The notes under the pieces were generated by a model. That model had not been told where the DNA came from, ran no database searches, and worked only from the letters and a program-made list of their open reading frames with translations. A stretch of 62,898 bases of DNA from an uncultured Campylobacter sp. (GTDB lineage Bacteria > Campylobacterota > Campylobacteria > Campylobacterales > Campylobacteraceae). Position numbers and translations under genes: made by a program. Positions 44,414-53,368 of the stretch are shown piece after piece (positions within the stretch are counted from its first letter, which is position 1; the number at the start of each line of letters is the position of its first letter). The stretch lies in contig NZ_CALKZP010000053.1 of assembly GCF_938002845.1 (NCBI RefSeq), positions 1 to 62,898 of the forward strand, read 5' to 3'.

Positions 44414-44529
44414 CTCTATCCTTCCTTGATCTTTAAATTTAACCTCGCGCGTCGCAAGGCTAAATTTAGCTTTCGGCATTAAATTTAAATGCTCAGATTT
44501 TATCACTTTTAATGCTATAAATTTTAAAT

Positions 44530-45129
44530 TCAGCCATTTTTTTTAATCACGCGAGCGGGCACGCCTACGGCTACGCTGTCGCTAGCTATGTCGCGCACGA
44601 CCGCAGCACCCGCGCCGATTATGCAGCGCTGCCCGATACTTAGCCTCTGAATGACGCTAGCGCCGATGCCCACGTGCGAAAACGCCCCCACCTTCACGCC
44701 GCCCGCAAGCGCCGCGTTTGGGCTAACGTGCGCGAACTCGCCGATCTCGCACTCATGCTCGATTACGACGCCAGAGTTGATTATCACGCCGCGACCGATT
44801 TTAGCTCGCGCATTTATCACGGCGCCGGGCATTACGACCGCGCCCTCGCTGATGGCGGCGCTTGGGCTTACGATGGCGCTTTGATGAATCAGCGTCGCTA
44901 TCTCAAAACCCGCACGCACCACCCTCTCTTGGATCTTTGCGCGGGTTTTGTTATCTCCGATTGCGATTATTACGGGATATTTCGGCAGATCCTCGCTAAA
45001 TTTCAACCCTGCCGCGTCGTCTAAAAAAACGACCTCGCTAAATTTAGCCCCGCGCGCGGCTAGCGCGACGTCCGCAACCACCAGCCCGTGTCCGCTCGCG
45101 CCGTAGACGTAAATTTTAGTTGTGCCCAT
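44530..45129 (-). CDS. pglD: UDP-4-amino-sugar N-acetyltransferase
   Basis: 199 residues: an N-terminal UDP-binding Rossmann-like part (IYVYGASGHGLVVADVA) and a C-terminal left-handed beta-helix of hexapeptides (VVMPGAVINARAKIGRGVII). The catalytic His is in VVIEHECEIG (about 129). It acetylates the 4-amino sugar to UDP-diNAcBac. It overlaps pglC by 14 bp. Confidence 0.95.
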   Translation of the reverse strand: MGTTKIYVYGASGHGLVVADVALAARGAKFSEVVFLDDAAGLKFSEDLPKYPVIIAIGDNKTRAKIQERVVRAGFEIATLIHQSAIVSPSAAISEGAVVMPGAVINARAKIGRGVIINSGVVIEHECEIGEFAHVSPNAALAGGVKVGAFSHVGIGASVIQRLSIGQRCIIGAGAAVVRDIASDSVAVGVPARVIKKNG

Positions 45130-45721
45130 TAAATTTCTCCGTCGTCGCCATGCCCTCTTTATTCACGCCCTCTTTCGCAAGCACTTTTTTAATCGTCAAA
45201 AGCGCGATCTTAAGATCGAGCGCGAAGCTTAAATTCTGCGCATAATACGTGTCGAACTCAAATTTTTTCTCCCAGCTGATCGCGTTGCGTCCGTTTACCT
45301 GCGCAAGCCCCGTGATGCCCGGGCGCACGCTATGTCGCAGGCGCTGCTGCGGCGAATAAAGCGGCAGGTATTCGATCAGCAGCGGGCGCGGCCCGATGAA
45401 GCTCATATCGCCCTTTAGCACGTTGAAAAGCTGCGGCAGCTCATCCAGGCTTAGCGCGCGGATCTTTTTGCCGTAATCGTTCAGCCGCGCTTCGTCGGGC
45501 AGAAGCTCGCCGTCCGCGCCGCGCTCGTCGCTCATCGTTTTAAATTTGTAAATTTTAAAAATTTGCTCATCAAGCCCAGGGCGAGATTGCGTAAAAATCG
45601 CGCTTTTGCTAATGTGCTTACGGATCAAGAACCACGTAAGCGCCATAACGGGCGAAACCAAAATGATCAAAACCAAAGCCGCCGTAAAATCGAGCGCGCG
45701 TTTTAAAAAACACCTATACAT
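45116..45721 (-). CDS. pglC: Undecaprenyl phosphate N,N'-diacetylbacillosamine 1-phosphate transferase
   Basis: 201 residues, a small monotopic phosphoglycosyltransferase. It has an N-terminal reentrant helix (FLKRALDFTAALVLIILVSP), the KFKTM segment, the Asp-Glu dyad in LSLDELPQLFNVL and SFIGPRP. It moves phospho-diNAcBac onto undecaprenyl phosphate at the cytoplasmic face, starting the lipid-linked glycan. It overlaps pglA by 8 bp. Confidence 0.96.
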   Translation of the reverse strand: MYRCFLKRALDFTAALVLIILVSPVMALTWFLIRKHISKSAIFTQSRPGLDEQIFKIYKFKTMSDERGADGELLPDEARLNDYGKKIRALSLDELPQLFNVLKGDMSFIGPRPLLIEYLPLYSPQQRLRHSVRPGITGLAQVNGRNAISWEKKFEFDTYYAQNLSFALDLKIALLTIKKVLAKEGVNKEGMATTEKFNGHN

Positions 45722-46841
45722 CGATAAATTTCCTATAAACCTCTAAATATTTTTCCGTGACGATCTTTTCGTCGTAATTTGCAAGCACCATCTCGCGCCC
45801 GTTTCGCCCTAGCCTCTCGCAAAGCGCAGCATCGTCCAATAGAATTTCGATCTTTCGCGCAAGGCCCTCTGCGTCGCGAGTGCGGCAAATTAAGCCGTTG
45901 ACGCCATCTTGCACGGCTTCGACGCAGCCGCTACAGTCGCTTACCACGCAGGCTCGCGCCATGCTCATCGCCTCTAAAACCGTGCGCGGAAAGCCCTCCT
46001 TGTAGCTAGGAAGTGCCAGCAGGTAACTAGCCTTCAAAAGCTCTGGCACATCATTTCTGGCGCCTAGATAATGCACCGCACCGCTTTGCAAAAATGCAGG
46101 ATCAGCGGTGCTTTTATTGCCCGCAAAACCCTCACCCACAAAGACAAATTTCGCATCCAATCGATCTTTTAAAATTTCTGCTGCTTCGTAGAATTCTCTC
46201 ACGCCCTTATGCCACATCGCGCGAGCTATCATCAGTACGATCTTTTTGCCGTGCAAATCCTCGCCCAAATCCGCCACACTAACGGTTTTGGGGTTGAACT
46301 TTTCAGCATTTACGCCTACACTTTTAATTCTTATAACCTTTTGCTTCGCAATAAGCCCGCGAGATAGCATATAATCGGGATCGGCATCGTTTACAAATAT
46401 GCAAGCATCCGCCTGCAAAAATGAAAATTTATAAAGCTTCTCCAATACCGCTCGCACGAGCCTTGTTTTAATATCTTCGTCGATATAAACGCTACCCAGC
46501 CCCTCGACTAAGTTTATCACATATTTTATACCCGCCTCTCGAGCCGCCAGTGTACCAAACACGTTTGATTTATGCGCGGCTGTTTGCAGCAGGTCCAAAT
46601 TTAGCCTCTTTAGCTCGCGCGCAAGGGCTTTGGTGTTGCTAAATACGGTAAACGGATTTAAGCTCGCTCGATCAAGATCGTAGGTTATGGCATTAAAATC
46701 GCGCGCTAAATCCTGCGTATAAGCGCCTCGAGGAGCGATTGCAAAAACCTCGTGTCCGCGCTCTTTTAAAGCCTGCATTATCGGGCGACGAAAGAAATGT
46801 AAGCTCATATCGGCATGGCTTAAAAACCCTATGCGAGCCAT
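45714..46841 (-). CDS. pglA: N,N'-diacetylbacillosaminyl-PP-undecaprenol GalNAc-transferase
   Basis: 375 residues from the ATG at 46841 (MARIGFLSHADMSLHFF); AAGGG lies 8 nt upstream of it but touches an earlier ATG. GT4 family with a GT-B fold: the C-terminal donor site has ALPSYKEGFPRTVLEAMSM. PglA adds the first GalNAc to diNAcBac. A 74-bp gap separates it from pglB. Confidence 0.93.
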   Translation of the reverse strand: MARIGFLSHADMSLHFFRRPIMQALKERGHEVFAIAPRGAYTQDLARDFNAITYDLDRASLNPFTVFSNTKALARELKRLNLDLLQTAAHKSNVFGTLAAREAGIKYVINLVEGLGSVYIDEDIKTRLVRAVLEKLYKFSFLQADACIFVNDADPDYMLSRGLIAKQKVIRIKSVGVNAEKFNPKTVSVADLGEDLHGKKIVLMIARAMWHKGVREFYEAAEILKDRLDAKFVFVGEGFAGNKSTADPAFLQSGAVHYLGARNDVPELLKASYLLALPSYKEGFPRTVLEAMSMARACVVSDCSGCVEAVQDGVNGLICRTRDAEGLARKIEILLDDAALCERLGRNGREMVLANYDEKIVTEKYLEVYRKFIDV

Positions 46842-46915
46842 ATGCTGCATCCCTTGCTTGGCGTTGCGAGATTAAATTTCATAAATTTCTCCTTAGATTG
46901 CGGCAAAAATTTTAT

Positions 46916-49696
46916 CTAGCGCTTTAATTTATAAACTTTCACAGCAGGGCTTAAGATCACAGGCTCGAATAGCTCGGGCCTATATCTTTCAAATACAAAA
47001 AGCTGAATATAGCTTGAGTTTAGCATCGTCTTATCTAGCAGCAAAAATCGCCCGTAATCGCGCATGAAAATAACGTAAAATTGCGCGCTGCTGTCCATAT
47101 TAAACTCTTTTACCGAAAGCTTGCCATTCGCGTCGTAGCTCGTTTCGTAAAAGGTATTGATCGCAAATTTTCTGCCGCTAAATTCTAAACTAAGCAAATT
47201 CGGAGAGATCGAAAAGCCGTTGTCCATATGCACGCCGCTTTGATCCTGAACGAACCTATCGCTCGTTATGAAAAATAGCTCGCCCAGCTGCTTGCCGTCG
47301 GTGATGTCGATATTTGAAAACTGCGTGACGACGGGGAAGATATTCATCATGCGATCGGGCAGGATGTAGTAGATGTCGCGCGTAGGCCTTGGCGGCTTAA
47401 AATCAGCCAGTCCCAAGCTTAAGATAAAGTCATTTACGTCCGTGGCGTTATAATCTTTTAAAATTTGCTTTAGCTTGTTTGGAATTTTTTCGCTATATCC
47501 GCGCTCGGTGTATTCGACATCCAGGCGCGCCATATTTGCAGAGCTCATCTGATCTCTAAAAAGCGCAAAGCTAACGGGAAAATTATCGTTGCCGAGGTGT
47601 TTGCCGCCGTCGATGAGGGTCTTTACATCGCTGTAGTAGCGTATGCCATATCCGTAGTCCCACCACGAAAGCGCGTAATCCTCGCGCTTCGCTTTATCTT
47701 TAAGCTCATCAAGCACCCGCACTTCGCTTTGATAAAAGACCGTATCGACCTTGTACGAGACGATGTGCTGCCATGCGGGGTAAATGGCAAGCGCCGTTAA
47801 AATAAGCAGTATCGCGCGCCCTGCGATCTTTGGCAGATCCAAGCGCTTTACGCAAAAATACAAAATATATCCGAAGCTCAGTCCCATCACACCCACGGCA
47901 TAGATCGTAAATCTAAGGCCTGCTTTGTTCGCCGCAAAGCCCAAAAGCAAAAGCGGGATCGAGAGTAAAAATTCCTTATGCCTAAAGCAAAGCACTATGT
48001 ATCCAATCGCTGCGATCACGAAAACCGCGACGTGCGAGCTGATGCGCTCCATAAAGATCTTGGGCGGCACGATGCCAGATTCTTGAATTGTTTGATTGAC
48101 GTTGAAAAAATGAAATGTCGTATCGGCGTTGTCCGCAAAGGAGCGGAAGATATAAAATTTCGCCTGAAAGATGATCGGGCTAAGACCTCCGTTTGCGACG
48201 AAAAAGACTACGGCAAGCGCGCCGATAATCGCTAAAATTTTAAAATTTAATAGCTTTCCTTTAAATGCAAAGAGCCAAAATAGCGCAAGCGAGATTAAAA
48301 TTTTAGCTACCAAAGGCGTGGAGCAAAGCGCGATCAAAAAGATAATCATCGCTTCGTAATTTACCGCACTTTTTCGCTTAAAAATCAGCGTGTAGGCGAA
48401 AAACATGGCGAGCATCATGGAATTTAGCGAAAAGCTGGACGGATACCACCACATATAAAATATCGTAAACGCGCCCAGCCAAAACAGCGTGCTGCGCGAA
48501 CCGCGCGTGCAAATGCGGATGAGCGCCCACAAAATACACATCGCAAGCACGATATTTAGCATATCGGTGTCGTAATACCCCGCCATAGTGCGGTTGTAGT
48601 AGCTATTCGCCACGCTCGCGACAAGCGCGCCGATGAAGCCTGCGCGCATGCAGCGAAACTCACTTGAGATAAGCAATATCGGCACTACGATGAGCGAGCT
48701 AAACAAAGCCGGCAGATAAACGAAGATCGTCTCGATTTTAAAGGGCAAAATTTCAGCCAAAAACGCCGTCACGATCGAAAGCGGTGCACTAAAGTAGCTA
48801 AGATCGTTGGGCTGATGAAAGCCGGCGAGGCGGTCGCGCGCGCCCTCTGCAAAGGCGTAGCCGTCGTTTGTGTTTATCATCAGCTCGCCATCCCAAAAAA
48901 AGTAGTTCACAAAACCGCTCGCCCAGTGCACCCACCACATGCGAAACGCCACGCTAAAGGCAAATGCGAACAAAATCATCAGCAAAATATGCTTAGAAAA
49001 CTCATAATTTTTTATAAAGCCAAAAATTCTGCGCCTAGTAGGAAGCGCGTCAGCTGCCTGATTTTTAGAATTTTGGGAATTTTCTGCTGTAAAGCTTTTA
49101 GAATTATCAGAATTTATGCCGTTTGTAGAATTTAAAGCACTTGCGGAATTCGTATTTTTAAATTTAGCCAAATTAGCGGCTTTTGCGGAATTTTTATTTG
49201 TAGAGTTCGCAGCGCCAGTGGAATTTTTATTTGTAGAATTTTTGCTCGTGGAATTTGCAGCGCCCTTTAAATTTGAGTTTGTAGAATTTGCGCCTGCGGA
49301 ATTTTTAGAATTTACCGAGGTAGAATTTTGTCCGCTTGATTTTTTAGCCTTTTTGGATTTTTTTTGTGCTCGCATTTTTGCAGAAGCAGCGCGCGCTTGA
49401 TCGTCGCTTAAATTCTTAGCACCGACTTGCGCGGAATTTTTGCTCGCAGAATTTTTTACATCAAGCGCGGAATTTTTATCGCTCTGAGGCGCGGTATCCT
49501 CGCTACCCTCAATCTCGGCATTTTCGCCATTAAAATTCTCTCCGCCATCCGCAGAATACTCTGCGTCAAAATTTCCCTTACTAGCGAAATTTTCGCTTAG
49601 GGCAGCTTTGTCCGCACCCATTGATTGCGCGCCTTTTTGATCGTCCGATCCTTCGTCGATCTCTCTAACGCTAAAAGCCTTTTTTTCTTCACCCAC
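46916..49696 (-). CDS. pglB: Oligosaccharyltransferase PglB with a ~210-residue N-terminal extension
   Basis: 926 residues; C. jejuni PglB has 713. The homologous part starts near residue 225 and runs through 13 expected membrane segments. The catalytic features are all present: NDGYAFAEG, GYYDTDM, the EL5 Glu in FNVNQTIQES, and WWDYG at 678-682. The N-terminal 210 residues are cytoplasmic-side, hydrophilic and low complexity, with repeated NST/KNS/ANS units, encoded by about 23 RAATTY words in 580 bp. The start is GTG with GGAAAAT upstream. PglB moves the lipid-linked glycan to Asn in D/E-X-N-X-S/T sequons in the periplasm. Confidence 0.96.
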   Translation of the reverse strand: MGEEKKAFSVREIDEGSDDQKGAQSMGADKAALSENFASKGNFDAEYSADGGENFNGENAEIEGSEDTAPQSDKNSALDVKNSASKNSAQVGAKNLSDDQARAASAKMRAQKKSKKAKKSSGQNSTSVNSKNSAGANSTNSNLKGAANSTSKNSTNKNSTGAANSTNKNSAKAANLAKFKNTNSASALNSTNGINSDNSKSFTAENSQNSKNQAADALPTRRRIFGFIKNYEFSKHILLMILFAFAFSVAFRMWWVHWASGFVNYFFWDGELMINTNDGYAFAEGARDRLAGFHQPNDLSYFSAPLSIVTAFLAEILPFKIETIFVYLPALFSSLIVVPILLISSEFRCMRAGFIGALVASVANSYYNRTMAGYYDTDMLNIVLAMCILWALIRICTRGSRSTLFWLGAFTIFYMWWYPSSFSLNSMMLAMFFAYTLIFKRKSAVNYEAMIIFLIALCSTPLVAKILISLALFWLFAFKGKLLNFKILAIIGALAVVFFVANGGLSPIIFQAKFYIFRSFADNADTTFHFFNVNQTIQESGIVPPKIFMERISSHVAVFVIAAIGYIVLCFRHKEFLLSIPLLLLGFAANKAGLRFTIYAVGVMGLSFGYILYFCVKRLDLPKIAGRAILLILTALAIYPAWQHIVSYKVDTVFYQSEVRVLDELKDKAKREDYALSWWDYGYGIRYYSDVKTLIDGGKHLGNDNFPVSFALFRDQMSSANMARLDVEYTERGYSEKIPNKLKQILKDYNATDVNDFILSLGLADFKPPRPTRDIYYILPDRMMNIFPVVTQFSNIDITDGKQLGELFFITSDRFVQDQSGVHMDNGFSISPNLLSLEFSGRKFAINTFYETSYDANGKLSVKEFNMDSSAQFYVIFMRDYGRFLLLDKTMLNSSYIQLFVFERYRPELFEPVILSPAVKVYKLKR

Positions 49697-49698
49697 GC

Positions 49699-50817
49699 CT
49701 ATTTTCCTTCGTCGATTTGTTCTATTTTTGCGATCAGCTCGCTTGCTATCCGTTTTTTATCGAAAAACGAGGCTCTAATTTTAGCCTTTTTCTCATAAAA
49801 TTTTACATAATTTTCATCATCCAGCGCTTTTTGCATCGCCGCTTGAGTGCTTTCTAGATCGTTCACGCCCACCAGCACGCCCCATTCGCTCTGCCCCAAA
49901 AGCTCGCGCGCACCGCTTTGATGATCGCTTGAAATCACGAGCTTGCCGCATGCAAGAGCTTCGATGAGCGCGTTTGAAAACCCCTCAAAAAGGCTTACGA
50001 AAACAAACGCGTAGCATCTGGCCATATATTTATACGGGTTTGCGTCAAAGCCCAAAAGTTTTACGCGACCGCTTAAGCCTAGCTCCTCTATCAGAGCCTC
50101 AAGCTCGGCTCGCAGCACGCCGTCGCCCAAGATCAGCAGGTCTTTGTCGTTATTTTTTAAATTCGCATATGCGCGGATTAAAAGCGCGTGGTTTTTGCCC
50201 GCATCGAGCCTGCCGACGCTTAGGAAAAACGGCCGCTCCTGCGCGACCTGCTCACCCGCTTTGCGACTGATCTCATCAAGATCGATCGCGTTATACAGCA
50301 CGCTCATCTTGCGCTCATCGATTCCGAAATTATCCGCCAGATCGCGCAGATTTCCAAGCGAGTTGGGGAAGATAAAATCGGCCTTCGGATAGAGCTTGCG
50401 CAGCAAAAGCTTTGAAATTTTGGATTTGAAGCTCGCATCTTTATACAGCACCGACGGCGTCGAGCATTCGTTAAAAATCATCGTTCCGCCCAATCCGTAA
50501 ACTCGCGCCAGCGCCGCCACGTAACACGGGCGGTTCATCCAAACAAAGTGAATATCAATGCCTAAGCGCTCGCATAGCTTTTTGTATCGCAGCGCCAAAA
50601 ACGGCAGCTTTGCGAGCTTCAACAGTCCATTTTCAAAAGGGGCTGATTTTTCGATGAAGTGGATCTGCACGCCGCTTGGAATTTCATAAAAAATCCTCTC
50701 GTTCATCAGCACCAGATGCACTTCGTAGCGTGCCGTAAGCTCGCCTAAGAGGTTGCTTACGACGCGTTCGGCGCCGCCTCCTGCCATCGAATATATAAAA
50801 ACGCTTAATTTCTTCAT
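49699..50817 (-). CDS. pglJ: GalNAc transferase PglJ-type glycosyltransferase
   Basis: 372 residues, GT4, starting MKKLSVFIYSMAGGGAERVV as C. jejuni PglJ does (FIYSLGSGGAERVV from memory). The donor-site motif is VSLFEGFSNALIEALACG. PglJ adds the second GalNAc. It lies 2 bp ahead of pglB, the same neighbour as in C. jejuni. AAAAGG lies 11 nt upstream. Confidence 0.9.
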   Translation of the reverse strand: MKKLSVFIYSMAGGGAERVVSNLLGELTARYEVHLVLMNERIFYEIPSGVQIHFIEKSAPFENGLLKLAKLPFLALRYKKLCERLGIDIHFVWMNRPCYVAALARVYGLGGTMIFNECSTPSVLYKDASFKSKISKLLLRKLYPKADFIFPNSLGNLRDLADNFGIDERKMSVLYNAIDLDEISRKAGEQVAQERPFFLSVGRLDAGKNHALLIRAYANLKNNDKDLLILGDGVLRAELEALIEELGLSGRVKLLGFDANPYKYMARCYAFVFVSLFEGFSNALIEALACGKLVISSDHQSGARELLGQSEWGVLVGVNDLESTQAAMQKALDDENYVKFYEKKAKIRASFFDKKRIASELIAKIEQIDEGK

Positions 50818-51062
50818 CCCTTTACCTTTTAAATATCGCTGCCGCGCCCTAAATTTAAGCTTTACTCACGCCTTTTTATGCGAGCATACGCCGCGCTGTT
50901 TAAATTTAGCGCATTTTGCACTGCCTCAAGAGGCTAAATTTCATAGCGCAATGTGGCTTTGTAAATTTAAACGCACCGTTTTGCTCGGGCGCAAGACGCT
51001 ATCTTAGCACACCGAAGTTTAAATTTAATCCCTGCGCGCCGCAGAGCATCGATAAGCGGCTG
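50818..51062. other. Non-coding break inside the glycosylation cluster
   Basis: 245 bp between pglJ and the next GT4 gene, whereas most other gaps in the run are below 5 bp. No gene remnant is recognised. AAATTT cores occur about every 40 bp (TAAATTTA, GTTTAAATTTAG, GTAAATTTAAAC and similar), mostly as short palindromes. It could mark a junction between an old pgl block and newer upstream genes. Confidence 0.5.
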
Positions 51063-52106
51063 CTATTTGCGCGCAAACCGATCTATCAAGCCCTGCCAAA
51101 GCTCAACTATGCGCTCTTGCGAAAACTCGTCTAAATTTTCATTTGCATTTTGCACCAGCCGCTTTTGCAGCGCCTCATCTCGCATTAAATTTTCAAGCTT
51201 GCTCGCAAGTTCATTCGCATCGCCGCATTTAAACAAAATGCCGCTAAAGCCGTCCTTTATAAGCTCTTTTGCGCCCGCCGTGTCGCTGCTAAGCCGTGCA
51301 CAGCCGTAAAATGCAGACTCGATCAGCACGTTTGAAAGCCCTTCATTAAGCGAACTGAGCACAAAAATTTTAGCTTCTTTATACAGCTCGCTCACATCCT
51401 GCTTGTGCCCTAAAAATCGCACTTCAAGCCCGAGTCGCGCCACGAGCTCGCGCAAGCTTTCGCACAGCGAGCCGTCGCCCGCGATTAAAATTTCCCACTT
51501 CGCAAGCAGGCTTTTATCGATCCTGCTTAGCGCGTCAAAGTAAATTTCATACCCCTTTACGGGCTCGAGCCTGCCGACGCTTAAGATCACGTTTCGCTTA
51601 ACGCCCTTGGTATCGCAAATATCGCCGAAAAAGGGGTTGTGCACGACGAAGCAGTTTTTGACAAATCGCGAATAGTACTCAAAGTCCGAGCGCGTAAGCA
51701 CCGTAAGCGCGTCCGCTTTTTTATAGCACAGATCGCGCACGCGGCTAAAAAGCCCGCTTGGCAGATAATCGTGCGCGTTGTGCTCGGTCGCGATGAGCGG
51801 GATGCCTAGCCCGAAGCTTGCGATCACGCACGCTACGTTCGTCCAGTCCATAAAGCTGATGATGACGCTTGGGCGCTCGCGCTTGAAACACTCGCGCAAA
51901 ATTCTGTATTTATCGAACCTGCCGCCATTTTTATAAACATCCAGATGCAAAAATTTTATCTTTTCGCTAAATTTATACCTGCCCTCGTCGTTTTCCAAAA
52001 TCGCGATCGTAACGTCGTTTGCGCGCGCAAAATGGTTCGCCAAAACCTGAAGCACGCGCTCGGCGCCGCCGTTTCTAAGAGCCGCGATGACGAATAAAAT
52101 TTTCAT
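51063..52106 (-). CDS. PglH-like GT4 glycosyltransferase (copy 1)
   Basis: 347 residues, GT4: MKILFVIAALRNGGAERVLQ start, SFMDWTNVACV, ATEHNAHDY, and the donor-site VLSSLNEGLSNVLIE. The whole layout matches PglH, the polymerase that adds the terminal GalNAc residues in C. jejuni (SFLDTTNIACI, SEHSNEAYL from memory). A second PglH-like gene lies 1.3 kb upstream, so which, if either, does the PglH reaction is undecided. The start overlaps the GT2 gene by 4 bp. Confidence 0.8.
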   Translation of the reverse strand: MKILFVIAALRNGGAERVLQVLANHFARANDVTIAILENDEGRYKFSEKIKFLHLDVYKNGGRFDKYRILRECFKRERPSVIISFMDWTNVACVIASFGLGIPLIATEHNAHDYLPSGLFSRVRDLCYKKADALTVLTRSDFEYYSRFVKNCFVVHNPFFGDICDTKGVKRNVILSVGRLEPVKGYEIYFDALSRIDKSLLAKWEILIAGDGSLCESLRELVARLGLEVRFLGHKQDVSELYKEAKIFVLSSLNEGLSNVLIESAFYGCARLSSDTAGAKELIKDGFSGILFKCGDANELASKLENLMRDEALQKRLVQNANENLDEFSQERIVELWQGLIDRFARK

Positions 52107-53368
52107 TTTAACTTCCGATAAATTTTATAAAATAGCCGCAAAAGCGCGGGGCTGGCGTAAAACAAGACCATCATCAGTGTCTGCGTGCGACTTGCATGCG
52201 CTGCGAAAAATCCAAAATCCATCCGCTCGCGCACCAAAGCGTGCAGTGAGCGGATCTGATCCGCAGCTTCTGCAGCGCTTAGAGGCGAGCGGGGATCTGC
52301 GATCTTTCTTTGCGACGTGGAATTTTGCTCGGAATTTTGCATATAATTTTGCTTGGCGGAATTTTTAAATGCGGAATTTTTACCGCATGCGCAAGATAAA
52401 CTACCAGCGCCATGCAAATCTGCCTCGTTTGCCAAGCTGCACGTATTAGCCTCAGAAGGAGAAGTCGCATCCCCATCCGAACTTGCAGGATCAAAGCTCG
52501 ATTTGATAATTAAAAACGCCGTATTCAGCGCAGACTCGCAGCGAGTGAAATTAGCCTCACGCGCCAAGCTTGGATAATTCACAGCGATCGCCTCAGTATA
52601 GCGGCGCACCGCAGCGATGACCGCAAGATGCCTGCGAGCGAATGAGTTTACGGTCGAGCCCGCCCTTACGCGGTAAAAATATAAAATTTCATCCGTGCAC
52701 GCCGTAATAGAAGCGTTAAAAATATCAAAAAATATCGCCACATCCTCATAGATCTGCCCCGTAGGAAAGCGCAAAGCAGCGAAAATTTCGCGAGCAAACA
52801 GCGCGCGCCAAACCGCGGTGCTAAAATACGGATCCTGCGTGCAGCTGCGTCTAAAAAGCTCTTGCGGCGATATTTTATATTCACCTGCGTTGGCATTCGA
52901 ATTTGCAGCTCCTCCTAGATCGCTAATCTCTTTAGAATTTTGATTTTCTTTAGAATTTAAAGCCGCCTTGAAATTATTTATTTCGCTCTCGTCGCTAAAT
53001 GCCGTGTAGCCACACATAGCGATTTTAGTGCAAAATTTCTGCGTCAGGCGAAAAAGCGTCTCAATTAAATCAAGGCTTATCAAATCATCGCTGTCTACGA
53101 AACTGATAAACTCCCCGCGAGCGACATCTAAAGCAGCGTTTCGCGCGCTAGCCTGCCCGCCGTTTGGTTTATGCAGCACTCGCACACGAGGATCGCGCGC
53201 GGCGTATTCGTCGCAAATCGCCTCGCTGCCATCATTTGAGCCATCATCTACAAGCAGAATTTCTAAGTTCGTATAGGTCTGCGCCGTAATGCGCTCCACG
53301 CAAGCGCGCAGGAATTCTTTTACATTATAAACGGGGATGATGACCGAGATTAGGGGATTTTCGCTCAT
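52103..53368 (-). CDS. GT2 glycosyltransferase in the PglI position, with low-complexity inserts
   Basis: 421 residues. The GT-A catalytic part has ISVIIPVYNVKEFLRACVE, VDDGSNDGS and the FVDSDDL metal site (about 93-99). PglI is the branching glucosyltransferase of C. jejuni and sits at the same place between PglJ/PglH-type genes, but this sequence is a generic GT2 and is longer (309 residues in C. jejuni). Two non-conserved patches, about 130-155 and about 300-350 (KNSAFKNSAKQN, QNSEQNSTSQ), are Asn/Ser-rich and RAATTY-dense at DNA level. The acceptor and donor are unknown. Confidence 0.75.
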   Translation of the reverse strand: MSENPLISVIIPVYNVKEFLRACVERITAQTYTNLEILLVDDGSNDGSEAICDEYAARDPRVRVLHKPNGGQASARNAALDVARGEFISFVDSDDLISLDLIETLFRLTQKFCTKIAMCGYTAFSDESEINNFKAALNSKENQNSKEISDLGGAANSNANAGEYKISPQELFRRSCTQDPYFSTAVWRALFAREIFAALRFPTGQIYEDVAIFFDIFNASITACTDEILYFYRVRAGSTVNSFARRHLAVIAAVRRYTEAIAVNYPSLAREANFTRCESALNTAFLIIKSSFDPASSDGDATSPSEANTCSLANEADLHGAGSLSCACGKNSAFKNSAKQNYMQNSEQNSTSQRKIADPRSPLSAAEAADQIRSLHALVRERMDFGFFAAHASRTQTLMMVLFYASPALLRLFYKIYRKLK

